Shown here in pieces: positions 1-9,998 of a stretch of DNA of 37,665 bases. The notes under the pieces are model-generated. The model saw only the letters and a list, made by a program, of their open reading frames with translations. It did no database searches and was not told the origin of the DNA. The first letter of the stretch is position 1, and the number at the start of each line of letters is the position of its first letter. The DNA comes from Silene noctiflora (lineage: Eukaryota; Streptophyta; Magnoliopsida; Caryophyllales; Caryophyllaceae). Both the position numbers and the translations under genes were made by a program. The DNA lies in contig VHZZ01000176.1 in assembly GCA_009801015.1 (NCBI GenBank), positions 32,916 through 70,580 of the forward strand, read 5' to 3'.

Positions 1-1384
1 TGACAAAATATAGGGGTACCGTGTATGTTTTTAAAAGTATAGGGGTACCACGTAGAAAGTCGAAAAACTGAGGGGCACTATGTAGAATATCCCATAATAT
101 TAATAGCTTAAGGCAAAAATAACTTAACTTAAATTAGTACATTATAACATTAAATTAAAAGTACAGTTAATTTATACAAATAGTTTTATTAAGACTAACT
201 CTTTATAAATCAAATCTAAAAAAATATTATACTCTAGCACGAGATTTACACTAGTACAAAACTACTTGCTCAAAAACCTACTCCTAGATATGTTAAATAT
301 TTGAATTCAAATGAAAGACGCAATTGAGTTTGTTAGTTATAAAATCGTCTAAAACACGTTATTTTAAGTTTTTAATCTATTTCCGGCTTCAAAATTAGGT
401 GATATGTAGACAAAATAATACCATGTAACTATTGGGGATTGAAATGTAGACAAATAAATGATCATTTAACTAGGTTGTACATAGACAATTTTATTCATTT
501 GGTTTGGTCAAAATTAGGTTATTTATATAGATGAATTACTTCCTTTTAGTTCCAAATTAAAATATCAGTCAGTCTCTTTTAAGATCGAGGTATCCGTCTT
601 AAAAGTAGAACGGATTCAGTATTCACCTTAAAAGCTACCGAGTAGGCGAGTGTATTTTATGATAGTTTAGGTTTTTTTTTTTGTAGTGTTTACTCTAAAT
701 TAAAGGTCTATTAATTCAGATCATTCAGTCCTAGATCTATGTAATTTTATTTCTAACGTCCTAAGTTGTAGTTGTTGTATTGCTTCAGTTTAAGTTTTTG
801 CTAAAATAAGTGCATTTGTTTATGTTTTTGCTAAAATAAGTACATTTGTTACCAAACTGTATCCGTATATACGGATTTTGTATACACGGTTTTTCCGGAT
901 ACCTGAAAACCGTATATACGGTTAAACGTCCTAAAATAATTGTTGAAATAACGTAAAACAGAAAATCCATATCGTATCCGGGTCTGGCAAAAACGAAATA
1001 TATGATTTATGACACGGTTTGAAGATTTTGTATAAAAAAAGTTAAAAAAATGCAAAGTTCCTCTTTCAACTCCCACGCTTTTAATGTTTTTTATGATTTT
1101 TTTTAGTAATTTATCTCAATACATAATAATTAACCCTTCACCACAAGCGGTCATGTTATATTGTTATAGGTAATTATTAGCTATTAAATAATTACAACGT
1201 TTAATTGGGCATTTGTTATCAAACCGTATCCGTATATAAGATTAAACTGTATCGAATCCGTATAGTAATTTTTACGATTTTTAATTGGGTAGACGGTTTT
1301 ACTCACCTCTGCTCAAAAGTATACCAGCAGTGTAATCAAACCCTTAAATTGTCCAAAATTCAATTGAAAAAGAAGGGGGAAGAG
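1..1384. other. Upstream region of TAF6, repeat-bearing, no gene
   Basis: No ORF here resembles a known protein. The first 95 bases hold three imperfect copies of a word like 'tataggggtaccgtgta', typical of decayed plant repeats. Positions 791-820 and 821-850 are a two-copy 30-bp tandem repeat. From 843 to 1238 there are two perfect 16-bp palindromes and a 29-bp direct repeat, described separately. The promoter and 5' leader of TAF6 should lie in the last few hundred bases, but I cannot identify a convincing TATA box. Confidence 0.6.
843..1238. repeat. 29-bp direct repeats and ATCCGTATATACGGAT-type palindromes
   Basis: Positions 843-871 and 1210-1238 are the same 29-base word with two mismatches (CATTTGTTAYCAAAC followed by YGTATCCGTATATA). 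The first copy runs into a perfect 16-bp palindrome at 861-876 (ATCCGTATATACGGAT), and a second perfect palindrome, AACCGTATATACGGTT, lies at 908-923. The arrangement could be the remains of a small mobile element, but no target duplication is visible. Confidence 0.6.
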
Positions 1385-4300
1385 ATGAGTATAGTGCAAA
1401 AGGAGACAATAGAGTTAATAGCTCAAAGCATTGGCATCACTAATTTATCACCAGATGCTGCTCTTGCTGTTGCTCCTGATGTTGAATACCGTGTTCGTGA
1501 AATCATGCAGGTATTAATTACTTAATTATATGCTTTAAAAATCCCTTCTTTTTTATGGGTTTTTTGTGAATTGAGCAATTAGTTTGAAAAGTTCAAGTTT
1601 TTTTGGGTTTCTTGTTTGTGGGTATGTACTATATTTGTGGAATTTTAGGAATTTGTATCGGGTTTTAATTAATACTCCCTCGATTCTAATCATTTGCCTA
1701 AGTTTTTTATTTGTTGGGAGTTGTATTTTAATCGAAGGTAAACAAATGATCGAGACGAATGGGAGTAAATGCTTAAAAATTCCCTCTTTTTAGTGGGATT
1801 TTTTTTGTGTTGGGTTTGAATTAATGCTTCCCCGATTCCAATCATTTGGGGGTGCATTTTAATAATTTAATCAAAGGTAAACAAATGATCGTAAAAATCC
1901 CGTCTTTTTGATGGGTTTTATGTCAGTTGAACAATTAGTTTGATACTTCCAAGTTTGCTTTACTATTGTGTGCTGGATTTGTGGAATATGTATAGGGTTT
2001 TTCATTTTAATTGCATAGGAGGTAGAATTTGGGCACCTCAGAATAATTTGGAAAAAGGGTTAATTAATTTGGGGAAGTTTGATGAGGTAATATTATGTGA
2101 GAGCATAGATTGTGAGATGAAGGGTGTAAATTGTACCTGTAACGAAGTTGGATTTGGGGATGTTTTAGGTGTTATGGTATCGAAGGCCATGATTCGAAAC
2201 TTGTCATGACCTTGCTAGACTTGTCTTCGTGGATCATAGCCTGTTAGGGATTTTTCGATATAGATTCCAGCTCGATGTTTTCTGCGAGTTTTAAAGTAAA
2301 AAATTCAGGACTGGTTATAGCCATTGCCAACTAGAAAGAGTTAACTGAGGTGATGAGGTGCAAGACTTGCAGCAAAAAGTGGCATCTCATAGACGAGACG
2401 CTCAAGTTTTGCAAAAAAAATTGTATTTTAAAAATTATATTTTGTGCAACAATGCACCTTTTGGCTTTAAATGAAGATTAATGTGTAAAAGAGTAGAAGG
2501 CTAGAAGTGGGTGATGATGCGGCAAAGAGAAGGACATGGCCAAAAAACTATTAGAAAAAAATGGAAATTGCACACTAGTGTGTCTATCCCTAGCTTCTCC
2601 TTATCTAGAAGGTGTGAACTGAGGCTTGAGCTTAAGCGCGTCGTAAGGGTGCAAGTATTTTAACAAGCACCAGTATGTCCATCATTTCTTGTTGATTGTT
2701 TGACCAACTTAGCATAATATTCTTTCCTTAATCCCTTCGCAGTTATTTTAGTTAGCAACCACCATCAGTGTGAGACTAAGGTTTATACAGAGTTCCAGAA
2801 TGACATAATTTCTGCTTGAGCTTAATTTGAAATAAGCTCTATGGTTTGGGGTCCTTTCAGATTGCAGTTAATTAGTACTCTAGAATTTCCCTAAGTTATG
2901 TGGTTTGAAGATAATTTGACGATGGTACCATTGAGATGTTTCATTTGCGCATGCCTGATGAGTTACAAATATTAATGCATTTTGGTCTTGCCACCGTACA
3001 CAGCTAAACTGCAGCCAATGTTTCTTCACGAATTCCTTGGATTTTGGAATCAAGGAAATCGTAATTGAAATAACCGATTTCTCCTATGGAATTGATTTCC
3101 ACTAATTTGAGATAAATGGTGCATTTATTTGTCAAAAAAGAGGTCATAGGAGAGACAAGATAGATTATAAACTTGTAAGATCAACTCACATTTTTTATCT
3201 TAAGAAGTGAAGATTTAGCACAGTTTTTAAATGATTTTGAAAATAAGGCTGCATTGGTCACGATCCAATACAATTTCGTCTAGTGTATCGCTACTGCATT
3301 TTCATACCATGCTACGGAGTACAGAGTACAATTTTTCAAATGCCAGGAAACTGAGATTGTAATTTCTGGGATTAGGAAGCAATCAAATGCATGCGACATT
3401 CAAAGCGAACTGTTTTGACAGCAGAGGATGTTGATGCTTCCCTGAAGCTGAGAAATGTAGAGGTGAGACTATTTCTGCCTGTTCAACGTGTTTTCTTTTA
3501 CCTATTCTTCTTTTCTCTACATTAAGGTTTGTTTATTGTTGTTGGTTACCAGCCAATCTATGGTTTTGCCTCAAATGATCCATTGCGCTTCAAGAGAGCT
3601 GCCGGACACCACGATTTGTTCTATGTCAATGACTGTGATCTCGAGCTTAAAAATGTAAGGTCTGCTGATAAGTGATAATTGGAAAGAGTTGTTCTAGTTT
3701 CTTTAATTGTTTCATCCACGTCCTATATTTCCCTACATAGATCACTGAAGCACCTTTGCCAAGAGCGCCATTGGATACATCTGTTTTGGTTCATTGGCTG
3801 GCCATTGAAGGAGTACAACCAGCTATTCCTGAAAATCCTTTAGCTGAAGGTACCAAACCTTTACTCTAACACGCTTTCATTTAGTTTAATAGGGTTTAAG
3901 GGTTTCCACTTCTTATATGCCCACATTAAAGGACTGCTCTGCAAGTTACCAAATTTATTGTTCCGTTTTACTTTGGTAGTCAACAAGTTTGTAGATTCAC
4001 CAATAATTTCTCCAAATTTATAGGCTTTCATTTAGATCATGTGATATTGTTATTGTTTGATCTTTCAAAGCATAACAGAACATATGTTATTCATGCTGTA
4101 TAATCGGGGGAAATATCAATCCAAGTCGACATTGTTTGACCACTAAAGTCAAATGGGACAATATAGGAAGTATTTCCTAATGTGAATTTGCTTTTCACAG
4201 CACTTGCAGTTTCTTCTGATGGAAAGAAATTAGAGTCTAAAGAAGAAGGTCCTCCTATTGATATTAAGTTACCTGTCAAGCATGTCCTTTCGAGAGAGCT

Positions 4301-7300
4301 TCAGGTCCATATCTAGACTTATCTTTATCTTTATTTTCTTCTTTGAATTGCCTCACAATGACTGACTGCCTTTCCGTCACTTTGTGAAGCTTTATTTTGA
4401 CAAAATTATTGAGTTGACTAAGCACAAGTCTGACACTGTTCTTTTCAAAGAAGCTTTACGGAGTTTGGCAACTGATTCAGGACTCCATCCTCTTCTCCCT
4501 TATTTCACATGTTTCGTTGCGGATGAGGTAACTTGCTATGTTTCATTACTTTCATATAAAAATTTATCGACCCCAAAGTATATTCTTCAAGTATTTTTTC
4601 GTGACTCGCTCTTAGTACTTGATGTTTACGACTACTGCAGGTTTCTCGAAATTTGACTAAGTTTGATCTGCTGTTCGCCCTGATGCGTGTTGTTTGGAGT
4701 GTTCTGCAAAACCAACAGATACACTTAGAACCTTATGTAAATCCACTTTGTTCTTTATACTGCTATTTTTTTTAATTGAGGCTTAAATGTATCTTCATAT
4801 TTCAGTTTTGATTCTTGAGAATATTGGAAAAGTGGCATTGTAACTTCAAAATAAAAATGCTTACCAAAGTTGCCTAGCCTAAGCTTCAATAAACTGTCAG
4901 CGTCCTTATTTTAAATTGTTGGTGAAATGACATGTCTTGAGCATATGTGCCTCTATTAAGGCCAAGCTGACACATCTTTTTGACCTTTAGGAGTTTGGAT
5001 TCAATGCATATGAAATCAAATTTGCAGAAAAAACTTTCTTGGCTTCTGTTTTAAAGACGATGAACATTATTACCCGATTACCGTTATTATTCATCATATA
5101 TGGATAAAATAGGCTCTAATCTGGAGTTGGGCTCTCTATTTTGGCGTCTAAAGCACTCTCATTCTTTTGCAGCTACATCAACTGATGCCGTCTATACTTA
5201 CCTGTCTAGTCGCGAAGAGGCTAGGAAATAGATTGTCTGACAATCATTGGGAACTCAGGAACTTCGCTGCAAATCTAATTTCCACCATATGTCGAAGGTA
5301 AGGTTTTGATTCTCTACTCCATAATTGGGAAGATAATTAAAGATATGCATACTGTGTTATTGTCTTTTACACATCAATTTACAAGGCAGAAGGACAGATA
5401 TGTGGTTAATCCTCGCGGAGATGAGTGTTAGGAAGTGAAATCCCGCATTAAACCTCCCACAATCATTCACTTCTATGCTTACCAGCTACCACCGTTGATC
5501 TTTTCTTCTAGTTGCTAACGAGCCCACCACCACCATTGGGTTCCTCTCTCCTGTGACAAGCACCAACGTTGTTCTGTTCCTAGTTTTCTTTTCCCTGAGA
5601 ATAGTAAACTTGTCACAACTGGTCCAGTTTTTCGTGGCTATTAGCTAGTCTGGGGGCTGAAAAGGTGGCTGTGTTTTTGTCTTGATCAATTGCTGGTTGT
5701 GTAGATGAAGGGCTCTGAGGATGACTTTCTAGTCATGTTTGCTCAACCCCGGGTGATGAATCATGAATATAGCTCGGAACTAAGCTATTTTTTTATTTTC
5801 TGATGATTTTGGTAGTATGTCAACCTGTCCCTGCCTAATCTAGGGAAACTTGATTACTAGTTCTGTTTGTCGTCTTTTCGTTCGTTGTTTCTCCATGTTA
5901 CTGAAAATAATAAATCATCTTACTTCCCTTGTCTGTCAACCTTGTTCAACATAATCCAGTGTTTTGTTTTGTCCCATTGAAAAACTTACAGATTTGGACA
6001 TGTATATCACAATCTTCAGCCTCGAGTTACCAGGACTCTGCTTCATGCATTCTTGGACCCGAAAAAAGCGTTGCCTCAACATTATGGTGCTATTCAAGGA
6101 CTGGCTGCTCTTGGACCTAGTGTGGTATGTTCATATAAAAAGTTTTGTAGAGCATTTTGTTCTAAGAAGTGAATAAACTTTACCATATTCTTTTGGTTTC
6201 AAAAGAAGGATAAGGGTGTCTTAACTTTTGCCTAAATCCAAAACCAAGGACGAAATGGTGTACTCAAAACTACTCAGTATTTCAACCTTTTTCCATTTTT
6301 TTCATGACAGTTCAGCAAGGTACAGAAGGTTATATTATTCAGAAAACATAAAATTTTGAACTTTAGCCGAGTAAGAATAATTTAAACAGAACAGGCCCTT
6401 ATTATTATTAATGTCGGTCATCAAATTCTGTCGAATGTAACCCTTTCCGTTCGCTTGTGTATTGTTTTAATATTGGCTTCAGGCCTTCAGTTTATTAAAA
6501 AGTCAATATTAACTCTTCCTTTAATTTGTGCGCTGTAAGAAGTTGATCAGTGCTTCATGATTCCAGGTTCGTCTTCTCATACTACCAAATCTACTACCAT
6601 ATATGCAACTACTGGAACCAGAAATGCAACTAGAGGGGCAGAAGAATGAGATCAGAAGGCAAGAAGCATGGAGAGTTTATGGGGCCTTACTGGTCAGATA
6701 TAAGTGCCACATTTATAGCTTCTTGGTCGTCATCATTTTTGTTTTGTAACTGACATTGCAACACACCTTGCAGTTTGCCGCTGGCCAGTGCATGCATGAT
6801 CATGTGAAAAAATTCCCAAGTTTACCTCTTCCAATGACAAGGCCCACCTCGATGCTTGATAAGAAAGTTGCAACCGTGTTATCAAGTGAGATCTTTTTTC
6901 TTATTTCTAAGAATTCATGTGATTCGAACTTAACTAATTTGTGAAACAACCATTTGAAAGCTCCCTTGAGGCCTTGGAGGATGTTGTAGCTGTTGCTGTT
7001 GTGGTTGTGATTAGGACTGATTGCTTCTGGAGCTAAAATAAGGGTGATGGGATTTCGGCTAGAAATGTCAAAAGCTAACCTAGTAACCTGAGATGCTCTT
7101 TAGTCATAAACTCGAAAATATCGACCCACCCGTGTGACCGTGTCCCTACATGACCAGAACCCAAACAACCTTATTGAATTTGACACAAACTCGGTTTACC
7201 CTTCTGCAAAATTTATTTTATATAATCCTCGTATTGTACTTAATTATGATTATGATATTCAGGCAAGCGGAAAGCGGATATGGACAACCTATTGCAACAG

Positions 7301-7627
7301 CCCCCAATGAAAAAACTAGCGGGGGATGGTTCAATGGGAGCAATACCAATGAATACCATGCACGGCAATATGCAAGGGGTTGCCGGAGGATATAACGTTG
7401 ATGGCAGTCTCTCAGGAATCACCCAACAAGTGCAAAATGAAAACGTGCCAGGAAGCAGCAGCACAAGAGGGAAGGCGGATAGTCAATCTCAGAGTACGTC
7501 ATCGATTCTAGCTCGAGCATGGAAGGACGACACTGATGGCGGTCCTTTGCTGTCGTCACTCTTTGAATGTTTTGGGGACGGCATGTTTTCTTTCACCCCA
7601 GCTCCTGAATTGTTACTGTTTTTCTAA
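1385..7627 (+). CDS. TAF6: TFIID subunit 6 (TAF6), 12 coding exons
   Basis: TAF6 is a core TFIID subunit that pairs with TAF9 through a histone fold and supports RNA polymerase II preinitiation complex assembly in the nucleus. Exons: 1385-1510, 3376-3462, 3553-3654, 3741-3849, 4201-4304, 4390-4527, 4641-4736, 5173-5297, 5992-6124, 6567-6692, 6774-6885, 7263-7627. They sum to 1623 nt, 540 aa, close to Arabidopsis TAF6 (about 549). Residues 1-71 are the histone fold, opening with [18 protein letters not shown] and ending LKLRNVEPIYGF. Residues about 165-385 are the TAF6C HEAT-repeat domain, including [40 protein letters not shown] and [14 protein letters not shown] low-complexity linker follows, and then a conserved tail with WKDD. 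The start is the ATG that matches the family N-terminus; an in-frame upstream stretch has no similarity. Intron 1 (1511-3375) carries a local duplication and a MITE. Confidence 0.96.
1535..2010. repeat. Local duplication inside TAF6 intron 1
   Basis: Three related, unequal copies of an intron segment lie in a row. Copy A begins at about 1535 (taaaaatcccttctttttta...), copy B at about 1771 (cttaaaaattccctctttttag) and copy C at about 1892 (taaaaatcccgtctttttgatggg). A and C share a further stretch reading 'caattagtttga' and 'tttgtggaat'. Copies A and B each carry a CTCCC/CCCCGATTC...CAAATGATCG module. That in A is an intact small MITE; that in B is decayed. Confidence 0.7.
1675..1765. mobile_element. 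91-bp Stowaway-like MITE in TAF6 intron 1
   Basis: The left end reads CTCCCTCGATTCTAATCATTTG and the right end, reverse-complemented, reads CTCCCATTCGTCTCGATCATTTG, so the element has terminal inverted repeats. It is flanked on both sides by TA (1673-1674 and 1766-1767), the target duplication expected of Tc1/mariner-type (Stowaway) MITEs. It has no coding capacity. Confidence 0.7.
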
Positions 7628-8472
7628 CTGGTTTATATAATTCTTTTGAGTTGTATGATTGTATCACCAATGTAAAATTCATTAATTCAAGATTCAGTAA
7701 TTGCTCAGATGTAATTTAATTATCAACTTCCCTGATCGGAATTTTACTTTGGAGAGCTGTCTTCGACGTAACCATAGAGCTGCTGGTGTTTGATGTCCGA
7801 GACAGATGACTTGGTGTAATATGTCCAGTCTTTTGAGTGATCGGACAGTAATTGCGCATTTAGGCCCGCTAATCCGTCCTAGCTCCCTAATTCATGGACC
7901 GAATGTTTACATTGGATTTGATCTATCCGGCCCATCTATATACTCCCTCGACCCCATTTATATTGTCCCCTCCCTTTTCGAGTTGTTTTTAAACAGAAAT
8001 AACTTCACTCCCGACTTAAAAGAATAAGAACAATTTATTCGAAGAGACGGTCTAACAGTACAAGACAGACCATTTGTTAAAAAATCACTCTTATTGATAT
8101 CAATAAAGGAATGATTTTTTTTTTCTAGAAAATGACCATTTTATAGTGTGAGACCGAAATTTGCGTTTATATTTAGTGAGGAGACAACCAACCTGGATAA
8201 TTACGAAAAAATAGAATAATAAAATGAAGAGTATCGGGTACGGAGCAGAAAAATTTTTAGTGTAAAGAGAGCCAGACAAATTTAATGCTAACGGAATTTG
8301 AATTTCAGTTACGAATAGTCGAATACCACCTTTTATATGACTCTATCAGTTAAGTTAACCGACATCTGCGATTACGGAGTTAATGAGGTGTCAAATTGGT
8401 GTAGGCCTGTAGGCTGTAGGGTATGCCAGCCCCAAGCAACCAGCAGTCAGCTTCATGGTGGTGAATAAGTGG

Positions 8473-8530
8473 ACACGTGGCAACAATTCGTATCCCCTCA
8501 TGTTTGCTTCAGCTTACTTGCTTACGTGTC
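8473..8530. promoter_or_regulatory. G-box/ABRE-like pair
   Basis: ACACGTGGC at 8473-8481 contains the G-box palindrome CACGTG and the ABRE core ACGTGGC. A second ABRE-like word, ACGTGTC, lies at 8524-8530, 51 bases downstream. Such pairs are bound by bZIP (ABF/AREB) factors in plants. They lie about 1.5 kb upstream of the next start codon, so assigning them to that gene is inference. Confidence 0.4.
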
Positions 8531-9214
8531 ACTATAATGGAGAAAGAAAAGTCGATGATGACAAACATTTTAAAAGAATAATTATTTGTTTATCAGATGA
8601 GACGATTTCACGATAATGTTATCATTTACTTGTACATTTTAAATATAAATTATTTACGCATTTGCATCGATAGTTACATTTTTAATAGGAAAAAAATATT
8701 CTGTAACGATATTTTGATAATGAAATCTCATTTTTGAAATATTTGATAATGAAATCTCATTTTTGGTTCTTCTCTCGACCTAGTAAATATTACGGAGTAT
8801 CAGTATATCACCATTCGCCTTTTCGATGATTCAGATGTCAATTAGCTTAATTGGTAACTTTAAATTTCGAACATCAGCATCATATTCGCCGTCGAACCTC
8901 TCATCACCCAAAAAGGAAAAAAAAAAACTATTTGACTTGCCGATTATAGAAGCAAAAGTTGACTGTCTACTTCTTAAGCATGTCAAAAATAGTAATAAAA
9001 TTTCAAGAGCACATGGACACAAAGTTTGGATACTTTCAATTTAATTCGTACGTCAAATATTCCAATAATTTGCACAAATTCCGATTTCCTGATTAAATTT
9101 AAAATAAAATGTCTTAAATTTAAAACAAAATAAATAATATAGATAAGATAAGAATAAAATGGTAGCAAATTTTTTTTTGTCTTATTTATACAAATAGAAT
9201 AGAATGCTATTTAA

Positions 9215-9705
9215 TAGGTTTGGCAAACAGATCGGATTGTGTCGTGTTCGTGTCCGTGTCAACTTTAAACGGGTCATCAGTACCCCAACCCTAACCCGAC
9301 CCAATTACATAAATGAGTTATTTGTCTCAACCCTAACCCAACCCATTTACTTTTTCTATAACCCAACCCGACTTGTTTAACCTATTTATCTTGTAACAGG
9401 TCATTTTTAACCCATTTAACCCATTTAGCTAGGTTTTATAACTTTATTATCCGAAAAATAATGAATGAGAATCGTTATTTTTAAGTTGTTTGGTTGTATT
9501 ATTGATTGAACCCAAATATATTATTAATATTTTAAATAAGTGGGTTTATTCGTATCAAAAGAGCTCAACCCTAACCCGACCCATTTAAGTTTCGTGTCGT
9601 GTTCATGTCAACCCAATTACTTAAATGGGTCACAACCAACCTCTCAACCCTAACCCACTAACTTCGTGTCGTGTTTTCGGGTTGTGTCAATTATCGTCAC
9701 CTTTA
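9215..9705. mobile_element. 491-bp hAT-like non-autonomous element (MITE)
   Basis: The element is bounded by a perfect 8-bp direct repeat, CTATTTAA, at 9207-9214 and 9706-9713. An 8-bp target duplication is what hAT transposases make. The left end begins TAGGTTTGGCAAACAGATCGG and the right end, reverse-complemented, begins TAAAGGTGACGATAATTGAC. Both resemble the degenerate TAGGGGTGRCAAACGG ends of a widespread plant MITE group. The interior is full of AACCCTAACCC / AACCCGACCC words and 'cgtgtcgtgttcgtg', also typical of that group. There is no transposase ORF. Confidence 0.8.
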
Positions 9706-9936
9706 CTATTTAACCCGTTTTAATTTTAAAACGGATATATCCGAGTACACCCTGGACAAATCCGTCCATCAAATTTGACCTAAAATCTTGACGCAATCAC
9801 GTACGTAGCAACAATTTAAATTTGCATGCAAATCTTATCTTAAAATCTATTTTTTCATGAATATCTCTTACATTAATTTTATTTTTACGTAAATTTATAA
9901 TCATTTTAATATAGCTTATTTACATAAAATTTTGGG

Positions 9937-9944
9937 TATAAATA
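9937..9944 (+). promoter_or_regulatory. TATA box of the secreted repeat-protein gene
   Basis: TATAAATA lies 62 bases upstream of the ATG at 9999. Plant transcription usually starts about 30 bases past the TATA box, which would give a short leader of roughly 30 nt, ending in the A-rich stretch 'aacaaaaaaataataaaaATG'. Confidence 0.6.
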
Positions 9945-9998
9945 AGTGGATTCTCCTTGCAAAATATACAATTACAAATTAACAAAAAAATAATAAAA

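Larger units (their letters stand above)
7628..9998. other. Intergenic region between TAF6 and the repeat-protein gene
   Basis: The first ~100 bases are probably TAF6 3' UTR. At 7943 there is a single Stowaway-type end (CTCCCTCGACCCCATTTATATTGTCCCC) with no matching right end, so this is likely a truncated MITE. A less AT-rich patch at 8400-8540 contains two ABRE-like sites. Positions 8714-8735 and 8743-8764 are a 29-bp-period tandem repeat (TTGATAATGAAATCTCATTTTT). A hAT-like MITE occupies 9215-9705. The last ~280 bases form the promoter of the downstream gene. No further gene is supported. Confidence 0.6.

Noticed and set aside
4384-4656. A separate small gene from the single-exon ORF
   Set aside because: Its first part is TAF6 exon 6. 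The rest reads through the GT donor into the intron.
9287-9297. Telomere-like AACCCTAACCC words as an interstitial telomere
   Set aside because: The words are scattered and mixed with AACCCGACCC inside a bounded MITE, not a tandem telomeric array.
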